NCBI GenBank assembly: GCA_026874595.1
Contig: CM049313.1
Coordinates: 36,832,159 to 36,896,158 of the forward strand
Reading direction: 5' to 3'
Source: Sipunculus nudus
Lineage: Eukaryota; Annelida; Sipuncula; Golfingiida; Sipunculidae
DNA length: 64,000 nucleotides
A program made the position numbers and the translations under genes. Of this stretch, positions 33,431-46,389 are shown in pieces (the stretch's first letter is position 1; the number at the start of each line of letters is the position of its first letter). The notes beneath the pieces are model-generated. The model saw only the letters and a list, made by a program, of their open reading frames with translations. It was not told the origin of the DNA and ran no database searches.

Positions 33431-35106
33431 AGGGCCCCAGGAAACACGTTGATTGGACTTGTACATTTGTTTATTAATTTTTATCTTTGTCTTTAGCATG
33501 ATTTCATTTTACACGGCGTAATATGAAAATTTCTGTCTGTATAGCATGCAAAAATTAAGTTGATAAAATGGACTTTGCCTCACAACTCAAATAAAAGCTT
33601 CTGAAAACACATGGGAAAATCTCTCAAACTGACTATGACTTCTAGGTATAGATCAACTGTTTTTAAGCAATAACCTGAGGCTTGGGGTATCTCTGTTGGA
33701 GAGACTGAATACAAAAACTGAAAAAAACTGGCAGAAATCAGACTTCAGTTGATCACACCAGTGTACTGGTAATCATTGAAGTTATCCACAAATGCGGCCC
33801 ATTCTGTTGTTCCATAATCTAGGATGAATCCGACATACAGCGAGGAAGGCTGCCTGACCAATCAGCAGAAAAAGACCACTGCTCTATTAAAACTGCAGGA
33901 AGACAAACAACTAGCTGGCCCCTTACAAGGTTACCAGCCACAAAGCTGTGGTTTACTGGGTATATATACCAGTACAAATCTCCCTAATGAGAATTTATGG
34001 TAGAAAGCTGCTCTCAACTTGTTACCCACACAACCCTACTCCTCCTCTATTCTTATATACATATATACACTTTTTAATTTCTTTATTCTAAGCTGGGGCA
34101 TTTAGTTGTTCCAGTCCTTACAGAAAACAAAGGCCCAGTAAGGGGTCATATTGTCAGCTGCTGTCAAGCAGGTATAATGCTGAACATCACCATATAATTA
34201 ACAAACATAAAAGTACACTTTTGAATATACACTTGTTTTCTGCTACCTGGTGAATTTGATCAATTAAAGCAAGAAGTAGTTAAGAATGAATGCTATATTT
34301 CTTATAATAGATTAAAATGTATAAATTATTCTGATGAACCTGAAAACAGCCGGTATTGTATGCTAACAGTACTATTTCCTCAAAAGGGAAATTACAATAA
34401 ATACTTCCAGAAAAGCTTAACTTAATAAATCTACCGTCTTCTACCTGCACTTCTCCTCTGAGTTGCAGCTCTGAGAAACCAATGTCTAAATGCAGAAGGT
34501 CCTGTCAGCTTAGTATTTAATCACTTCTAATGAAGAGTATATAATGTTCTGTTGATTATCCGGCCCTGTAACTGGCCAATTAAACCTGGGCGGTTTGAAA
34601 ATTAACGAGGCCACAGGATAAAGAAGAAATGCTTCACTGTCAATTAGATTTGATAAGTACTGTCTATATCCTTCCACCCACGGCTGGCTCAAGGACAATT
34701 GAATTATAGATTCGTCTTTCTAAAAATAAATCAGGGATTAATCTGTTTCTGTAATCCTAATTAATTCTGTCTGACGGGTTCATTCAGAACAGAAAAGCCT
34801 GGACAAAGCTGGAGATAAATAAGCAGTTGTTTCAGCATGCTGTGTAACTAATTTTGGTTGATTGAAAAAACAACTGCTCTTGTATAATCTTAACTAGCCA
34901 TTTTAGAAAAAGAGAGCTATGTTACCTATGTCAACTGGTTAGGGTGAAATCGGTTGTCTGAATGCTCTTTGCAGTATGAAATTTTGCAGTTATGAAATTT
35001 TAAATTAAACTGACAGTTCTGTTTAAGTAATTTTATTGATACTGAATATGCATATATATATCACATAAGACAAGCATCAATGGGATTGAGTGCAATTAAA
35101 GCTTAC
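33431..35106. other. Unique sequence, possible conserved non-coding stretch
   Basis: Bases 34500-34880 look unlike the AT-rich background. There are many homeodomain-type words (CCTAATTAATTCTG, CCAATTAAACC, AAAATTAACGAGG, TGATTGAAAA) in GC-moderate sequence without a useful reading frame. Conservation between species would decide. The rest is featureless. Confidence 0.25.
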
Positions 35107-35131
35107 CTTGACTCTCTCCCAAATGTTTCCA
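35107..35131 (-). CDS. Candidate 25-nt micro-exon (minus strand)
   Basis: On the minus strand a pyrimidine-rich acceptor (TTGTATATTGTCAG) and a very strong donor (GTCAAG|GTAAGC) enclose 25 nt. All three frames are open and would read WKHLGESQ, GNIWERVK or VETFGRES. Micro-exons of this size are known in animal nervous-system genes. Two good sites this close can also arise by chance. Confidence 0.15.
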
Positions 35132-37336
35132 CTGACAATATACAATGACAATATTCAGAGTGTTTGGGTGTGATTGAGTTTATGTGAGGTTGGGTGGTAT
35201 GGATGTTGGGTAAGTGAAGGTAAGTTGTAAATTTTTATCAGTAATAATTGAAGATATTGTTCATTTTTTTTAATTAATTAGTTGGAAGACAAATATTTAG
35301 AATTGTTTTTGTTTCATCTGTTTTTTAGGTCCTAGTATATAAGGACTATGAATTATGAGTATCTTTTTTTATGGGAAAATATTGTGGGGAATATTAAAAA
35401 CTGACAGTTGGACAGCCATCTGCTGGATAGAAAAACCAAGATGACAACATTGTAGACGGATGTTGATTAAAAAATGACAGCAGGTTTTTCAAGTGTTTTT
35501 TAATCTGTATCTCTCTACAAAATGAGAGGCAATGGCACATAAACTCAGCTAGATAGTAATACATGTTCCTAAACTGACAATTCTCTTGGATATGGTGGTG
35601 GGAACATAAAGTAAGTGCGTACTGTGAGGAGAAAGATCATGCATCTACCATAATCAGATTTCACATTTTCATACAAAAGTGTTTCACCACCTGCTGTCCA
35701 CCAGTTTTTATAGACAATTTTCATAAAAAAAATTATATTTTTTTAGTAATTTTCTTGAAAACTACATATGAAGTCCCTTATATGGGAATTAAAAATTTTT
35801 AGATTAAATCCCTAATTTATGTTTCACAAGTTTTAAATCTCTTCACAATGATCAGGCAGATATGATGTGTCCCTGCATGAGTAGCTATCTCTGGTTTAAC
35901 TGGTTATACTCATGACTGCATTTTTCGCTTCTCTCTTTTCTAATGTGGCTACTCTGTCGTAAAGTTGGCTTAAAATTACTGTTACCAATAATAAATATAC
36001 AATAAATATTTTAATCTATCACACATCAAAACAATATTTTTATAGTGTTTACAAGATATCATCCTATCAGCAGCTGTCAACTGAGCTGTTTTTGAATGTT
36101 TCCTATGACCTTGACCGCCATAAGTAGGTCTGATATACCATATGTTGTAAAATGTAGACTGATTTCTCATATTTTCAAATTATTTTGTTTCTTAAAGAAG
36201 GTGTAAGGTAGGTATTTATTAACCTTAAATCCTCTACGTACACTCTAATTGTTTCCCTTGAGATGTAATCAATAAATTCTCATAGCAAGAAACAGGTAGA
36301 TAAGAGGGGATGAAACAGACTGTACCACAAACCATGATTCAGCGAGCCCCTCCGGCGTCTATTTCATAAATAATGAACAAGTCTGCAAGAGTTTGGGCTG
36401 GAATCAAACCTGTCAGTCAAATCCAATGAACAAAATATTAACAATGCAGTCTCAGCAAGAACATGTGTTCACCATAAACAGGACATGTTTAAATGGCTTT
36501 GTTTGATTGGTCAGATTCTTGATGCTTGTGAAATGGGTTTCAGTCATTTGATTGGTCCAACTGCCTTGTTGATTATTCATGAAACAGATGCCAGAGTAGT
36601 TCGCTGGATCAAGATCTGTGAACACATAGCTGTCAGAGACTTGATGGTATGATGATGGATTGTTAGACACAAGCTCAGTTCCCACTGACATTATGATAAA
36701 GGAATAAATATAAGTGTGGTCCCAGGATCCACAGAAATTATGATTATGCATCATTTCTCAGTGCTTACAAGTCATGCAAAGTAATTGGCTTCATTTTGCT
36801 TTTTTCCCTCACGGGCCACTCTGCAAATGATTTAGCTTGCACCATTCAAATAAATAGAAATATGAAGGTAAAATATTTACCAGTGCCCCCTGGGCTTATG
36901 AAGGAGCAATTTGAGTGGTTCCTGTATGTAGTTGTTAGGGCTGAAGTTATATTTTAAGTCTAAACCTGAATTGGAAAGAGAAGCATTAAGATAATTTTAC
37001 TGCCAGACTGTGGCGACTTTCGTGAGCCTACAATGTTGCACTTTGGGTGCTTTAAGACGATTTTGTACATCAATTCTCATCTCCTGACAGGCTGCAGTCT
37101 GTCCAGTTCCATTCCTTTTACGTAATGCATTCCTTTGATAAAAAAGGCACCCCCAAATAACCACGTGAGAATTCTCTGATTGAATCCCCTCCTTTGTTAA
37201 TAAGAAAAAACTTCTTTCACTGACTGCAAATATATTTCATTTAGCTTGGCACATTGCCCTAGCAATTCACTTATGTTTCCCTAGGTTTCCACGGTGATTT
37301 CTCTGTAGGCGCTGATGATGGCTTTGCATGAGTTAC
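35132..37336. other. Unique sequence with possible conserved non-coding stretches
   Basis: Bases 36300-36790 hold two TTGATTGGTC words (inverted CCAAT type) and other dense motifs, and 36980-37336 hold TCCTTTGATAAA and CCTCCTTTGTTAATAAG (TCF- and SOX-like). At 36878-36920 the plus and minus strands each give an exon-like reading with usable splice sites, which shows how readily such readings arise. The minus frame at 36452-36754 is 100 codons with no recognised motif. Confidence 0.25.
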
Positions 37337-37360
37337 CTAAAAGGTTCTCTGAGGCAGCAT
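37337..37360 (-). CDS. Candidate 24-nt micro-exon (minus strand)
   Basis: The minus-strand acceptor (TTGTTCCTTGCTTTAG) is excellent and the donor (TTTTAG|GTAACT) is good. The 24 nt between them is open in two of three frames (AASENLL, phase 1 to 1; or CCLREPF, phase 2 to 2). The phase-1 reading is compatible with the 25-nt segment at 35107-35131 (junction reading LLVETFG). Unrecognised and speculative. Confidence 0.15.
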   Translation of the reverse strand: MLPQRTF

Positions 37361-38500
37361 CTAAAGCAAGGAACAAATCACAAATACCTATGCTGATTTC
37401 TAGGATAGTTTTAAATTCTACTTTTCTGTAGCCAGGCAGAAGCTTACACATAATGCTGCTTTAATAAATGCTGTCAAAAAGCTTTATCTTTTAAATTGAA
37501 AGCAGTTTATATTGCATTCACATTTAGAGAAGATAACTAAAGACACTGATGAATGATGAGTTGAAAATGTTTTAAATTATGTAAAAGCATGTCTGAAAAC
37601 AGCTTTCAAAAAGGCACTGAAGATTCTTTTTCAATCAAAGATACAAAGTTCCAAGGAAGATTGCAGTGAAGGGTAATGACACCTTTCACATACCAGAATG
37701 TATATGACAAAAATATTTCACCAAATTGTGAAAAGCTTATAATTAATGCTTTTTGGTACCATCATTCAGTAAAACTGCAGTATTGATACCTATATACTTT
37801 AGTGCAGTTAGAGAGGGGATATAAAATTCACATATCCATGCAGCTGATTGGTCCTAGTATTATTAATTCAGAATAATTTTTTCAGAATCCTTGTAACTAT
37901 TTCAAAAGCAATTGTATATTATAATATATATATAATACCCTCTGGAAAGGTCAGAAAAACAGCAAAATAGCAACCCAGGCATGATACCTGGGAAAGTAAT
38001 ATTTTATTGAATGTTTTTCTTTATGTTTTGTATGGTCCTGAACATTCAGCACTGGTAGAGGCACTGGAAAGTACTCAGTTTTCTTTAAAGATCAAATGGA
38101 TCTATTTATTTTATGCAATGAGGTCATTAGCCATGAATACACTGATCTGCAGTAAATAGTTCAGCTATTGGCTGTGGAGATACTACCTCAAATGGGATAA
38201 AACACAGTTTCAGGTAGTGTTTGATTTTCATGAGGTTCCAGAATATTCTCAGAAACCATAGGGACTTTGCATTTTTTTAACTGGCTGTCAATCAAAGATC
38301 AGACCTTACAGAATCAAGAGAAAATTTATTACAATACTTTAATACTAAAAGGAGGCTGCAGCTGGATGGTTTCATAACCCATCCAAATTGGCACCTGTCT
38401 TCCTCAAATTTTTCTTTCTCTCAGATGGAAAAGATTTTATATGAGAAACTATGGCTGCAATGTCATTAAAATGCAATTGATTGCTTTTATTTTTTTTCAG
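37361..38500. other. Unique AT-rich sequence, no feature seen
   Basis: No tandem repeat, TE end or convincing open frame. Confidence 0.45.
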
Positions 38501-38531
38501 ATGTACTAAAGGAAGTGACTGCTTTGACCAG
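38501..38531 (+). CDS. Candidate 31-nt plus-strand exon
   Basis: It is preceded by one of the strongest acceptors in the window (TTTTATTTTTTTTCAG) and followed by GACCAG|GTGACC. One frame reads CTKGSDCFDQ (phase 2 to 0), a spacing of two cysteines seen in many extracellular modules but too short to assign. It may be chance. Confidence 0.12.
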
Positions 38532-41499
38532 GTGACCTGAACTAGAACACATGTTTCTTCTCATCTTGAATACTGGTTGTATAAAGAAAGAAGACCATAC
38601 AAGATCATGATAAGTCTAATGTGATTGTCATAAATGTCTTATACTTGGAGTGAGTCAATCAATTAATGTCTACGGCATTAAGAATGACACAGGCACAGAA
38701 AAGAAAACAGTATGTATTGCAACATATATGATGGAAAATGGTGATAATTTAAACATTTGGAAGCTTGGGTTTCAACTTAAGTGAACAAGTTTTTTTTTAT
38801 GAGGTAATTCATGCTTAATGGTCACTCAGATGTATGTTTTGATAAAATATATTTCTAACATTCACAGGTTAATCATCAAAATGTGAAAGCATCATTTTTG
38901 ATTTTTATTTTTTCAAACTGTGTTTAAAAGGAAGAACCTATCAAAAAAGCATGAAATATTCACTTCAATATAAAATTTTATCTCTGAATGTAACACATAC
39001 ACATGCCTGAAAAATACATTTAAGATCAAAGCACTCACATGCAGTTTCTATAAAGAAAACATGGGATTTTCCAAGTGTCTGTTTTGTAACCACTGACAAA
39101 AGCATGCCTGAATCCATGTTTGTTTGCAGAGAGACTTATCATTTTAATCAGGTTGGATAAATAGGAACACTTCTGTAAACTATATATAGCATTATATAAC
39201 CCTTACTGGCAGTGATGTGAGTATAGTGTAATATAAAGTCAAGGCCATAGATAACAGATAAGGACTGTTCAAATATACACTGTACAGAGACAAATTTGGT
39301 TTCAGATCATCAAGGAACTGATTAGAAATGCTTTCTGGGATATTCCAGGTCTCATCGTTTAGATTGTAAGATACTTAAGTTTGGACTTTCACTTTCTATT
39401 TATGTACAAAATTATTTCAAATTTTCTTTATCCTTTTGAAGATAAATCTCTTGGGCAGAATTTCAATATACATTTTGATACATGCATATATCTATATCAT
39501 AAAGTCAACACAATTTTTGTCACAGAGTTAAGAATATTGAATACCTAAATTATTTCAAGGTGCCATGTAAGCAGCATATGTTGAAATTCAAGTTTATCAC
39601 TTTTGGAATTACCACATCAACATGATAATTGGGTTGCAGGATTGGTTTGGATATCAGCCAGAGTTAAATTTATTTATTTTTGTGGAATGAAACTCCAAGC
39701 AAAGTCAAGGAGAATGGGTTCCTCCAGACAATAATCCCTGTCCTTGTATTACCACTTTTCATCTGCCCAGGAATGAATGTTCATGAAATCTATCTGTGTT
39801 TCATCTTGTTGGTCCAGTAAAAAGTATGATCACTCACTGCAAAAACTGCCAGTGTCGAATTAGGGCATAGATGGACCATTCATTTTTCTCATTCTATATT
39901 TCAATCTTTTAAGTTTTTGGTGCTAATTTACTTGCACCATATATCTCACTTTGGATTTTGTTTAAGCCGCATCCAATGAAAGGGACATATATCTGGGTAG
40001 AGTCCATTTTTTTGTTATTGCATTGAACATATGTTTGTTAAGCTGGTTTATGTTAGTCTTAATTTTACAAATTAATTTGCATATACATGAAGAAATTGTA
40101 GTGGGCTCACCAGATTTCCACAACATACAAAACCATCCAAGATCAAAATGCACAGTAGCCTTCGAGAGCATCTATATGGTCATTACTAGGAAACTGGAGC
40201 TTTTACATAACTTTTACCAAAATGGACCCAACATGATAAAATTTCTTAATTTTCAGTGACATTGTGAAGAACTTATTTGATCTATTTGGTTCAAAGTTTC
40301 AATGATAAAAAATGTTTGAATGAGGCAAAAGTGTTTAATTTTTATTCTTATGAAAAAACGAACTTATTTTCCAATTAGTTGACTTGTTACTTTGCCCCAT
40401 AGCCCACATAAAATAGGTCATGATGACCTAATTTAAATAATCTTTTTTAGGTACTGCGGTTGCATTTTATATCTTGCTAATATGACCTGAGGAATGGAAG
40501 AAAAGTGGACACAGAAACAACTACAACTCAGTATTACAAAACTTTAATTCAGCTTAAAAAAAACTATGTCTCTATTTAAAACTGTCTGAGATGACTTTAA
40601 CCATGTATCTGTGGTCAAGACTTCTTTATTTTATGACCAGTATGCTATATCCTGTAACAACACAGGTGGCAAAGTGATGACAGTTTTGTTTATTATCATG
40701 CCTTTATCTCCACAACACACTTCCCACATTAACAAGTAGAATGCTGTACATATTAACATACACAGCTTAATTAACATGTACATAGTCCCTTACCAGTTTC
40801 AGAGCAAACACTTATTACTGGCATTACACATGTATTCCACATGAGTGATGTGGTACCTATACCTCATGTTTTCAGCAGCTTATCTTATCAAGCCTAAATT
40901 TTACCGTGATTAAAGAGTATTTTCTGATTATGTGGTATAACTATAACATTTCCTGTGAGAATACTCAATAAAAAGCTTCAAGTTCAGGTCTCAAATTTCT
41001 AAAAAGATGACAAACAAATTGAAGATCGAATTGAAATGAAATTTTGATCAGTCTTTGAAAGACATGATTACATAATGATCCAAAACTAATAAATATGCAG
41101 AATAATATTTTGGATTTTTATTAATTCGTTAAAAAATAAAACCAAGAATATTTTGAGTGTTTTTCTGCTGTACCATGACCACTGGACCACAATGCATCAT
41201 TTTTATGATTAATCTTTATATCGCTGCTAACTAGGATGCCATGAGTAATGGTTTGGAGATAACTCTGGATATATGGAACTGGACAGATTGAGATACATTG
41301 GTTTTCTAGGTCTAGCCATCTCTTGACAGGTGAGACCATGATAATCATGTTTGTCAAGTATGGTTCATCAACTACGCTAATAGTCCGGCTTAGGTGTCCA
41401 GACATAACAGGTTCTGTGGGGGTTAGGCAACTAACTATCTGGCTGATATCCTGGGACCCAATTATTGATATATACAGCCTTCATGAGAATGCTCATCAT
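38532..41499. other. Unique AT-rich sequence
   Basis: At 40380-40450 the words AGCCCACATAAAATAGGTCA and TGATGACCTAATTT resemble the unit of the repeat at 32660-33390, so a short relic of that family may be present. Otherwise nothing can be supported. Open frames at 39962-40259 overlap on both strands and are not convincing. Confidence 0.35.
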
Positions 41500-41755
41500 T
41501 ATACAGATATATTATACTGGCATCACTTAGAAAACACTGAAAACTTGAATTGTGCTGCCTAAACTTGTAAAACACTGAAATATCAATGGCATTACTTGGA
41601 AAATACAGATATTATACATGCATCACTTAAAAAAAAAGAAATTATGCGAGCATCACTTGAAAACTTTTGACAGCTACTATACTGGCATCACTTTAAAAAC
41701 ACATGCACTGTGCTGGCATCACTTGAAAAAGTATAGTTATATTGGCATCTTAATG
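41500..41755 (+). repeat. Degenerate GGCATCACTTGAAAA tandem repeat
   Basis: The word TGGCATCACTTGAAAA recurs with changes about seven times (41518, 41588, 41620, 41649, 41684, 41715, 41745), usually 30-37 bp apart. The units are diverged, so it is an old array. Confidence 0.75.
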
Positions 41756-42646
41756 AACCTCCTGAATGTCTGGTGAATGAGACTATATTAAAACCCTTAT
41801 TGGTTATTTTGAAAAAGTTCTTGAATGTTTAGGCTAAATATAGAAGAAAGTTAAAACAGAGTCCCTTTAGAAGAAAATATTAAATGCATTTATATTTTAT
41901 CGGTCCTGAAGTTGAAAGTCAGTTTAAATTAATAGTAGTGAATAGTTCTACAGTTAACAGCCGTGACTTAATTAACAGTAGACTAATCAAACAGTCTGTT
42001 AATAGGCCTCATGCTCAGACATGAAACACTATAAAGACTTAACATGTGCAAACTACTGACAGACTATAACAAACTTAATTTAAGAGGTTTATATCAAGCT
42101 TTATTTCTCCACTGGGAGGTACATGTAATTAAACATAGAGTAAAATACACATGATCATCTCAAATTTCAAATTTAAAGTACTTTTAATAAAGGTACTTTA
42201 TTGGACTCAAACTGACTTGGACTCAGTTTAAAAAAGTTAATTCAAAGTATGTGAACCTACACTAGATCCTCAAATACTTGGACTTGGACTTAAGAGTTAT
42301 AAACTTAAGACTCAGATGTTGTCCAGTTAATTACAACAGTGAACACTGTTTACTGCAACGATAGAAATACAGCAAGGAAGGATGAAGGAAAAACACATTT
42401 CCCACAGCCAAACAAACCTACAGTTGTGTTGTGCTCAAAGTAATCAAGAACTGTAAGGAAGAAAGTATGCAGCATGAAATATTCCTTCTGATTTAAAATG
42501 AAAAACACACGGCAACCCAGGATAACCCTCCGGAAAAAGAGATTCCAATGAAGTCAGTGTTTATGAAATATCAGCTGAGAGCGAATTCCTCGAAATGATG
42601 ACAGTGGTGTAACCATTATCAATTACTGTGTGCTGGTGGTTTACAG
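41756..42646. other. Unique AT-rich sequence, no feature seen
   Basis: No repeat or coding support. Confidence 0.45.
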
Positions 42647-42760
42647 CCAAGGTTGTCATGGTGCTGTTCAATCTTCCAGTGTTTCACCCATTTGACCATG
42701 GCCTCTGTCACCAAGATGACATCAGCAGGATAAAAAGAATGACGCTACCAGCTCCTGAAG
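42647..42760 (+). CDS. Candidate exon, product unknown
   Basis: The acceptor GTGGTTTACAG and donor CTGAAG|GTAATT bound 114 nt. The open frame is symmetrical (phase 1 to 1) with 37 full codons beginning KVVMVLFNLPVFHPFDHGLC and ending ISRIKRMTLPAPE. A 74-codon ATG-led frame covers 42628-42852. The composition is protein-like but no domain is recognised. Confidence 0.22.
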
Positions 42761-44009
42761 GTAATTCATGGAAAAGAAGTTCTCAAGAAACAGATCAACA
42801 GAAGGTTCTTCTGACAGAGGTCACAACAGATCCCAGCCAAAGCCATTACTAATTAATTCCACTGAAACACACGCTTAAATAACTCACAATACACTTGGTA
42901 AATGCTAAATTCTTTTTACATTCTCCATGAAAAATGAAAGTGAAAAAGCAACAACTGTCATGAGGTACATACTTTCCAAGAACTAAGGAGAGATTTTTTT
43001 TAACAAATATGGTGAAAAGCTCATTTTTTCCCTGGAAAGTCTCACCAATTTAACTCTACTTGTTTGTTGACATCATTTTTTACCAAAATATACACCCATG
43101 CACATCCAACACAGGGAGTACTACCCCTTCACCTCCCTTTCCTTTATTTTGTTATCCTTTTTGTGATCTGTTTCATTCTGTTGTTTATTCTGCACTGCCA
43201 AATGCCTCACATGCTCATTCCCAGTCTCTTTACAATAAAAATCTATTACCGTAACTGAAAATCAAACTCAGAATCAGATGACACACGTTATCACACCAGC
43301 ACAGCCACAACATTTTGTAAAATTCAAATATTTTCCCTGAATTATGTACCTAGTTTTATGAATGGATTACATGAAAAATATCTAATTAAAAACAAACAAT
43401 GCAAATATAGTAACACAAAGACGTTTGTATGGTGTTTTTTATGCTCAATAACATGATTTTTCACTCCTTGGAAATACTGATATATTTTGATGGAACAGCC
43501 CAGCTCAGCTGAGATCAAGACGGAACTAGACACACACCATTTAATGTTCCTTCCTGACCATCATCAATCATACTGGAAGGTAGCGGGTTGTCCTGTCTGC
43601 CTACTGTAGACTGACGATTGATGTGGACTTGCATGGGGGCGGGACCCTGCTCGAGGGGTAGGTTTTCCCAAAAGACACAGATTAAGAGTCTGACCTCTCT
43701 CTCGGTGACTCCGCTACGGCTGGATAATAAAGAAGCGCCTCCTACAGATTTGTTCATTTAACGACACACTGGGTCGACCACGATGACGCCTGGCGTTAAG
43801 CTTCCTGAGCACAGGATGAGGATAGTGTGGTAAATGATAGGAAGCATGCACAGCACTTCATCAATAAAAAACAGTGCACAAGGAGGAACGTGTACTCATT
43901 CAGGCAGACAAGAACATTTGGAGAATCTAAACTAGGAAATCCACCACAATACAATAAAAATTACTTCTGAGGCTTTTGTGACAAACACCAATACATTCAA
44001 TATAAACAA
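42761..44009. other. Unique sequence; GC-richer patch at 43530-43830
   Basis: Bases 43515-43757 hold an 80-codon minus-strand frame in CpG-bearing sequence. The words GGTCGACCCAG and TGTGTCGTTAA on the minus strand look like pieces of a decayed SINE or DNA element. Neither reading is secure. Confidence 0.25.
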
Positions 44010-44165
44010 GGCCTACAGGCCTCATGCGAAACTCTGCTTTGGGAAATACACCAGGTATAATGCTTCAATGCTGGACCATTACTTTTCATGTATATGAACA
44101 ATGCAAGTACTAAACATTTTGAATAAGAAACAATAACACAAACATCACTGCTGAAATGTTGTGGC

Positions 44166-45670
44166 ATGGGTGCACACAACACAAAAATGATTGTAGCTGG
44201 CACCACCAGTCTTGTATACAACGAAGCTATCAGAGATATATACATATGCCAATACTGATATATCAAACCCCTCCTGAGAAATAAGCAGGGACACACACTG
44301 TGCAAAAACTAGAATACGGGTAATCGACAAGCGACTACGTGTATCCGCCATATTGGAGTGGTATAGATAAAGGAAAGGATGGAGTGTTGCAGAGATGAAA
44401 TAAGAGCAATTGGGTATGAGTTATGGTAATGAAACTAATGATATATGTGAATTTCACTGAAAAGAGATGTAAAAATGGATATGACTATTTGGTAATGAGA
44501 TGTATTGTCATGGATATAAGGAATAATTTTGTAGGAGAGAGAGAGAATTGTACAGTAAATAGTTACAATCATATTGATTTGAGTAGAATGTTTTTTTGAC
44601 ATTACAGAAACTTGATGTGATCATATGAAGGGGCAAATTTTTTGTCCTGATTGGTCAAACGGTTCCCAAGATATGAGCTTGGATGTCTGCAGCGTGAACT
44701 TGAATGTAGGTGGCGCCACCTGTCATAAAATCAAGAAAGCTATGCGGGATGTATATGCATGCCAGATTTCAGGTAATGTGGTCAAACCACTGCAGAGATA
44801 TGAGTGATTTTAACCCAAGGCAGACAAACAGATGGACACAGTGCAAAAAATGGCTGTAGGTGGCGCCACCATTTTTGTGTATGTTATAAAGCTATCCAAG
44901 GGCTACATTTGTGTAAAATTTTTTTCCTGATTGGTCAAACGGTTCCCGAGATATGAGCTTGGACGTCTGCAGCGTTAACGTGAATGTAAGTGGCGCCACC
45001 TGTCATAAAATCAAGAAAGCTATGCGGGATGTATATGCATGCCAAATTTAAGGTAATGTGGTCAAACAACTGCAGAGATATGAGTGATTTTAACCAAAGG
45101 CAGACAAACAGATGGACACTGTGCAAAAATGGCTGCAGGTGGCGCCACCTTTTTTGTGTATTTTATAGAGCTATCCAAGTGCTACATTTGTGTAAAATTT
45201 TTTTCCTGATTGGTCAAACGGTTCCCAAGATATGTGGGTTTATGTGTGGAAACAGACGCACAAATGGATGCTAGCAGAGAGGAAAGGTCAGAGGTCAAGG
45301 CCACTTGGTTAGGCACCAGTTCACATGTGACCCGATAATTTGTGTAAGTTTCGGAAAAATCCGTCCAGTAGTCTCAGAGGAGTTCTCTGGAAACGAACGC
45401 CGTGGCGGCGGCAGCGGAACCCGGTCAAAAACATAGTATCCTCAAAACTTCGTTTTGGCGGATACAATTATTGTAGGTGGCACCACCAGTCTTTTATAAG
45501 TCAAAGCTATTCAATATGTATAAATATGCCCAATTTCAGGCTGATATATCAAATTCCTCTGTAGAAATAAGCAAGCACATACACTGTGCAAAAGTCATTG
45601 TAGGTGGTGACACCTGTCTTGTGAACGAGAAAGCCATCAAAGACACATAGACAGGTCAAGATATCAGACC
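44166..45670 (+). repeat. Tandem core interrupted by a nested element
   Basis: Units of one subtype (ATTGTAG then (C/G)TGGCACCACCAGTCTT) lie at about 44190-44307 and resume at about 45469-45670. Between them is a segment starting ACTAGAATACGGGTAATCG and ending GGCGGATACAAT. That segment holds its own array with GGTGGCGCCACC at 44709, 44859 and 45138 and AGTGGCGCCACC at 44989, a 280-bp period of 150 + 130. TGTATCCGCCA near its left end and TGGCGGATACA at its right end are inverted copies, so it looks like an insertion with short inverted ends. Confidence 0.65.
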
Positions 45671-45764
45671 AATACATCAAACTTACCTTGAGTCTGAGGC
45701 ATAGGGCTGACCAGGCTTAGGTGAGAAAGTCAGTTGCCCCGGGTGAACTGTGACAAATTGCTAG

Positions 45765-45862
45765 CTCAGGCTATTGCACTGAGTGAACTCATGACCTACA
45801 CCTGGCTAGACTGAGTAAACTTTTGACCTGTACCTGGCTGCACTGAATGAACTCTTGATCTG
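45765..45862 (+). repeat. 33-bp repeat, about 2.7 copies
   Basis: CACTGAGTGAACTCATGACC and its variants ACTGAGTAAACTTTTGACCT and CACTGAATGAACTCTTGATC each precede CTGGCT or its remnant. One related unit is present at the equivalent place in copy 1 (about 16366-16392). Confidence 0.8.
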
Positions 45863-46389
45863 TTGCCAAATCTGAAACAGTTGGCAGTTTCTTAACCTAT
45901 TTATAGATGCAGACACAATCTTGGCCTGTTGGTAAATCTGTTCACAAATACTGAAAGACTTTGGCTAAAATGCCTTTTTTTTCAAGCTGACATATTCAAA
46001 AACTTTTTATCAAAATATCTAGAATAATAAAAGATGCAGTCCTTTCATTGTTAAAGGTCCAATAATTCTGCCAAAATCATTCAAGTAAACTTGAACAAAG
46101 GCTAACTAAGAATAATTTTATGCAATGTTACAGAATTAATAATTGAAGCAATAATTTTTTAGAAGAACACTATTGCAGTCCTCAGTTCGAAATAGACATA
46201 ATAATGGCCATAAGACCAACTTAACCTTTTCACGACTCGATCAAAAATCAACAAACTCAATCTTTTCTGATATGATTGAAAGAACCATGTCCTAGGATAA
46301 TTCTTTTGAAAAATTGAACAATTCAACTTGACAGTTTCATCATAAACATTTTAAGCTGAAAGAGGCTAAAATTATTAGGTTTTTGCCCA

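Noticed and set aside
36380-36420. Weak minus-strand B-box-like word (GGTTTGATTCC) suggesting a tRNA
   Set aside because: No matching acceptor or D arm could be built.
36878-36920. Exon-like segment readable on both strands with usable splice sites
   Set aside because: Both strands cannot plausibly be right. It shows that short splice-bounded frames arise by chance here, so I kept the other candidates at low confidence.
43515-43830. 80-codon minus frame in a CpG-bearing patch, considered as an exon or CpG promoter
   Set aside because: No clear splice sites or domain. Pieces resemble TE remnants, so I did not call it.
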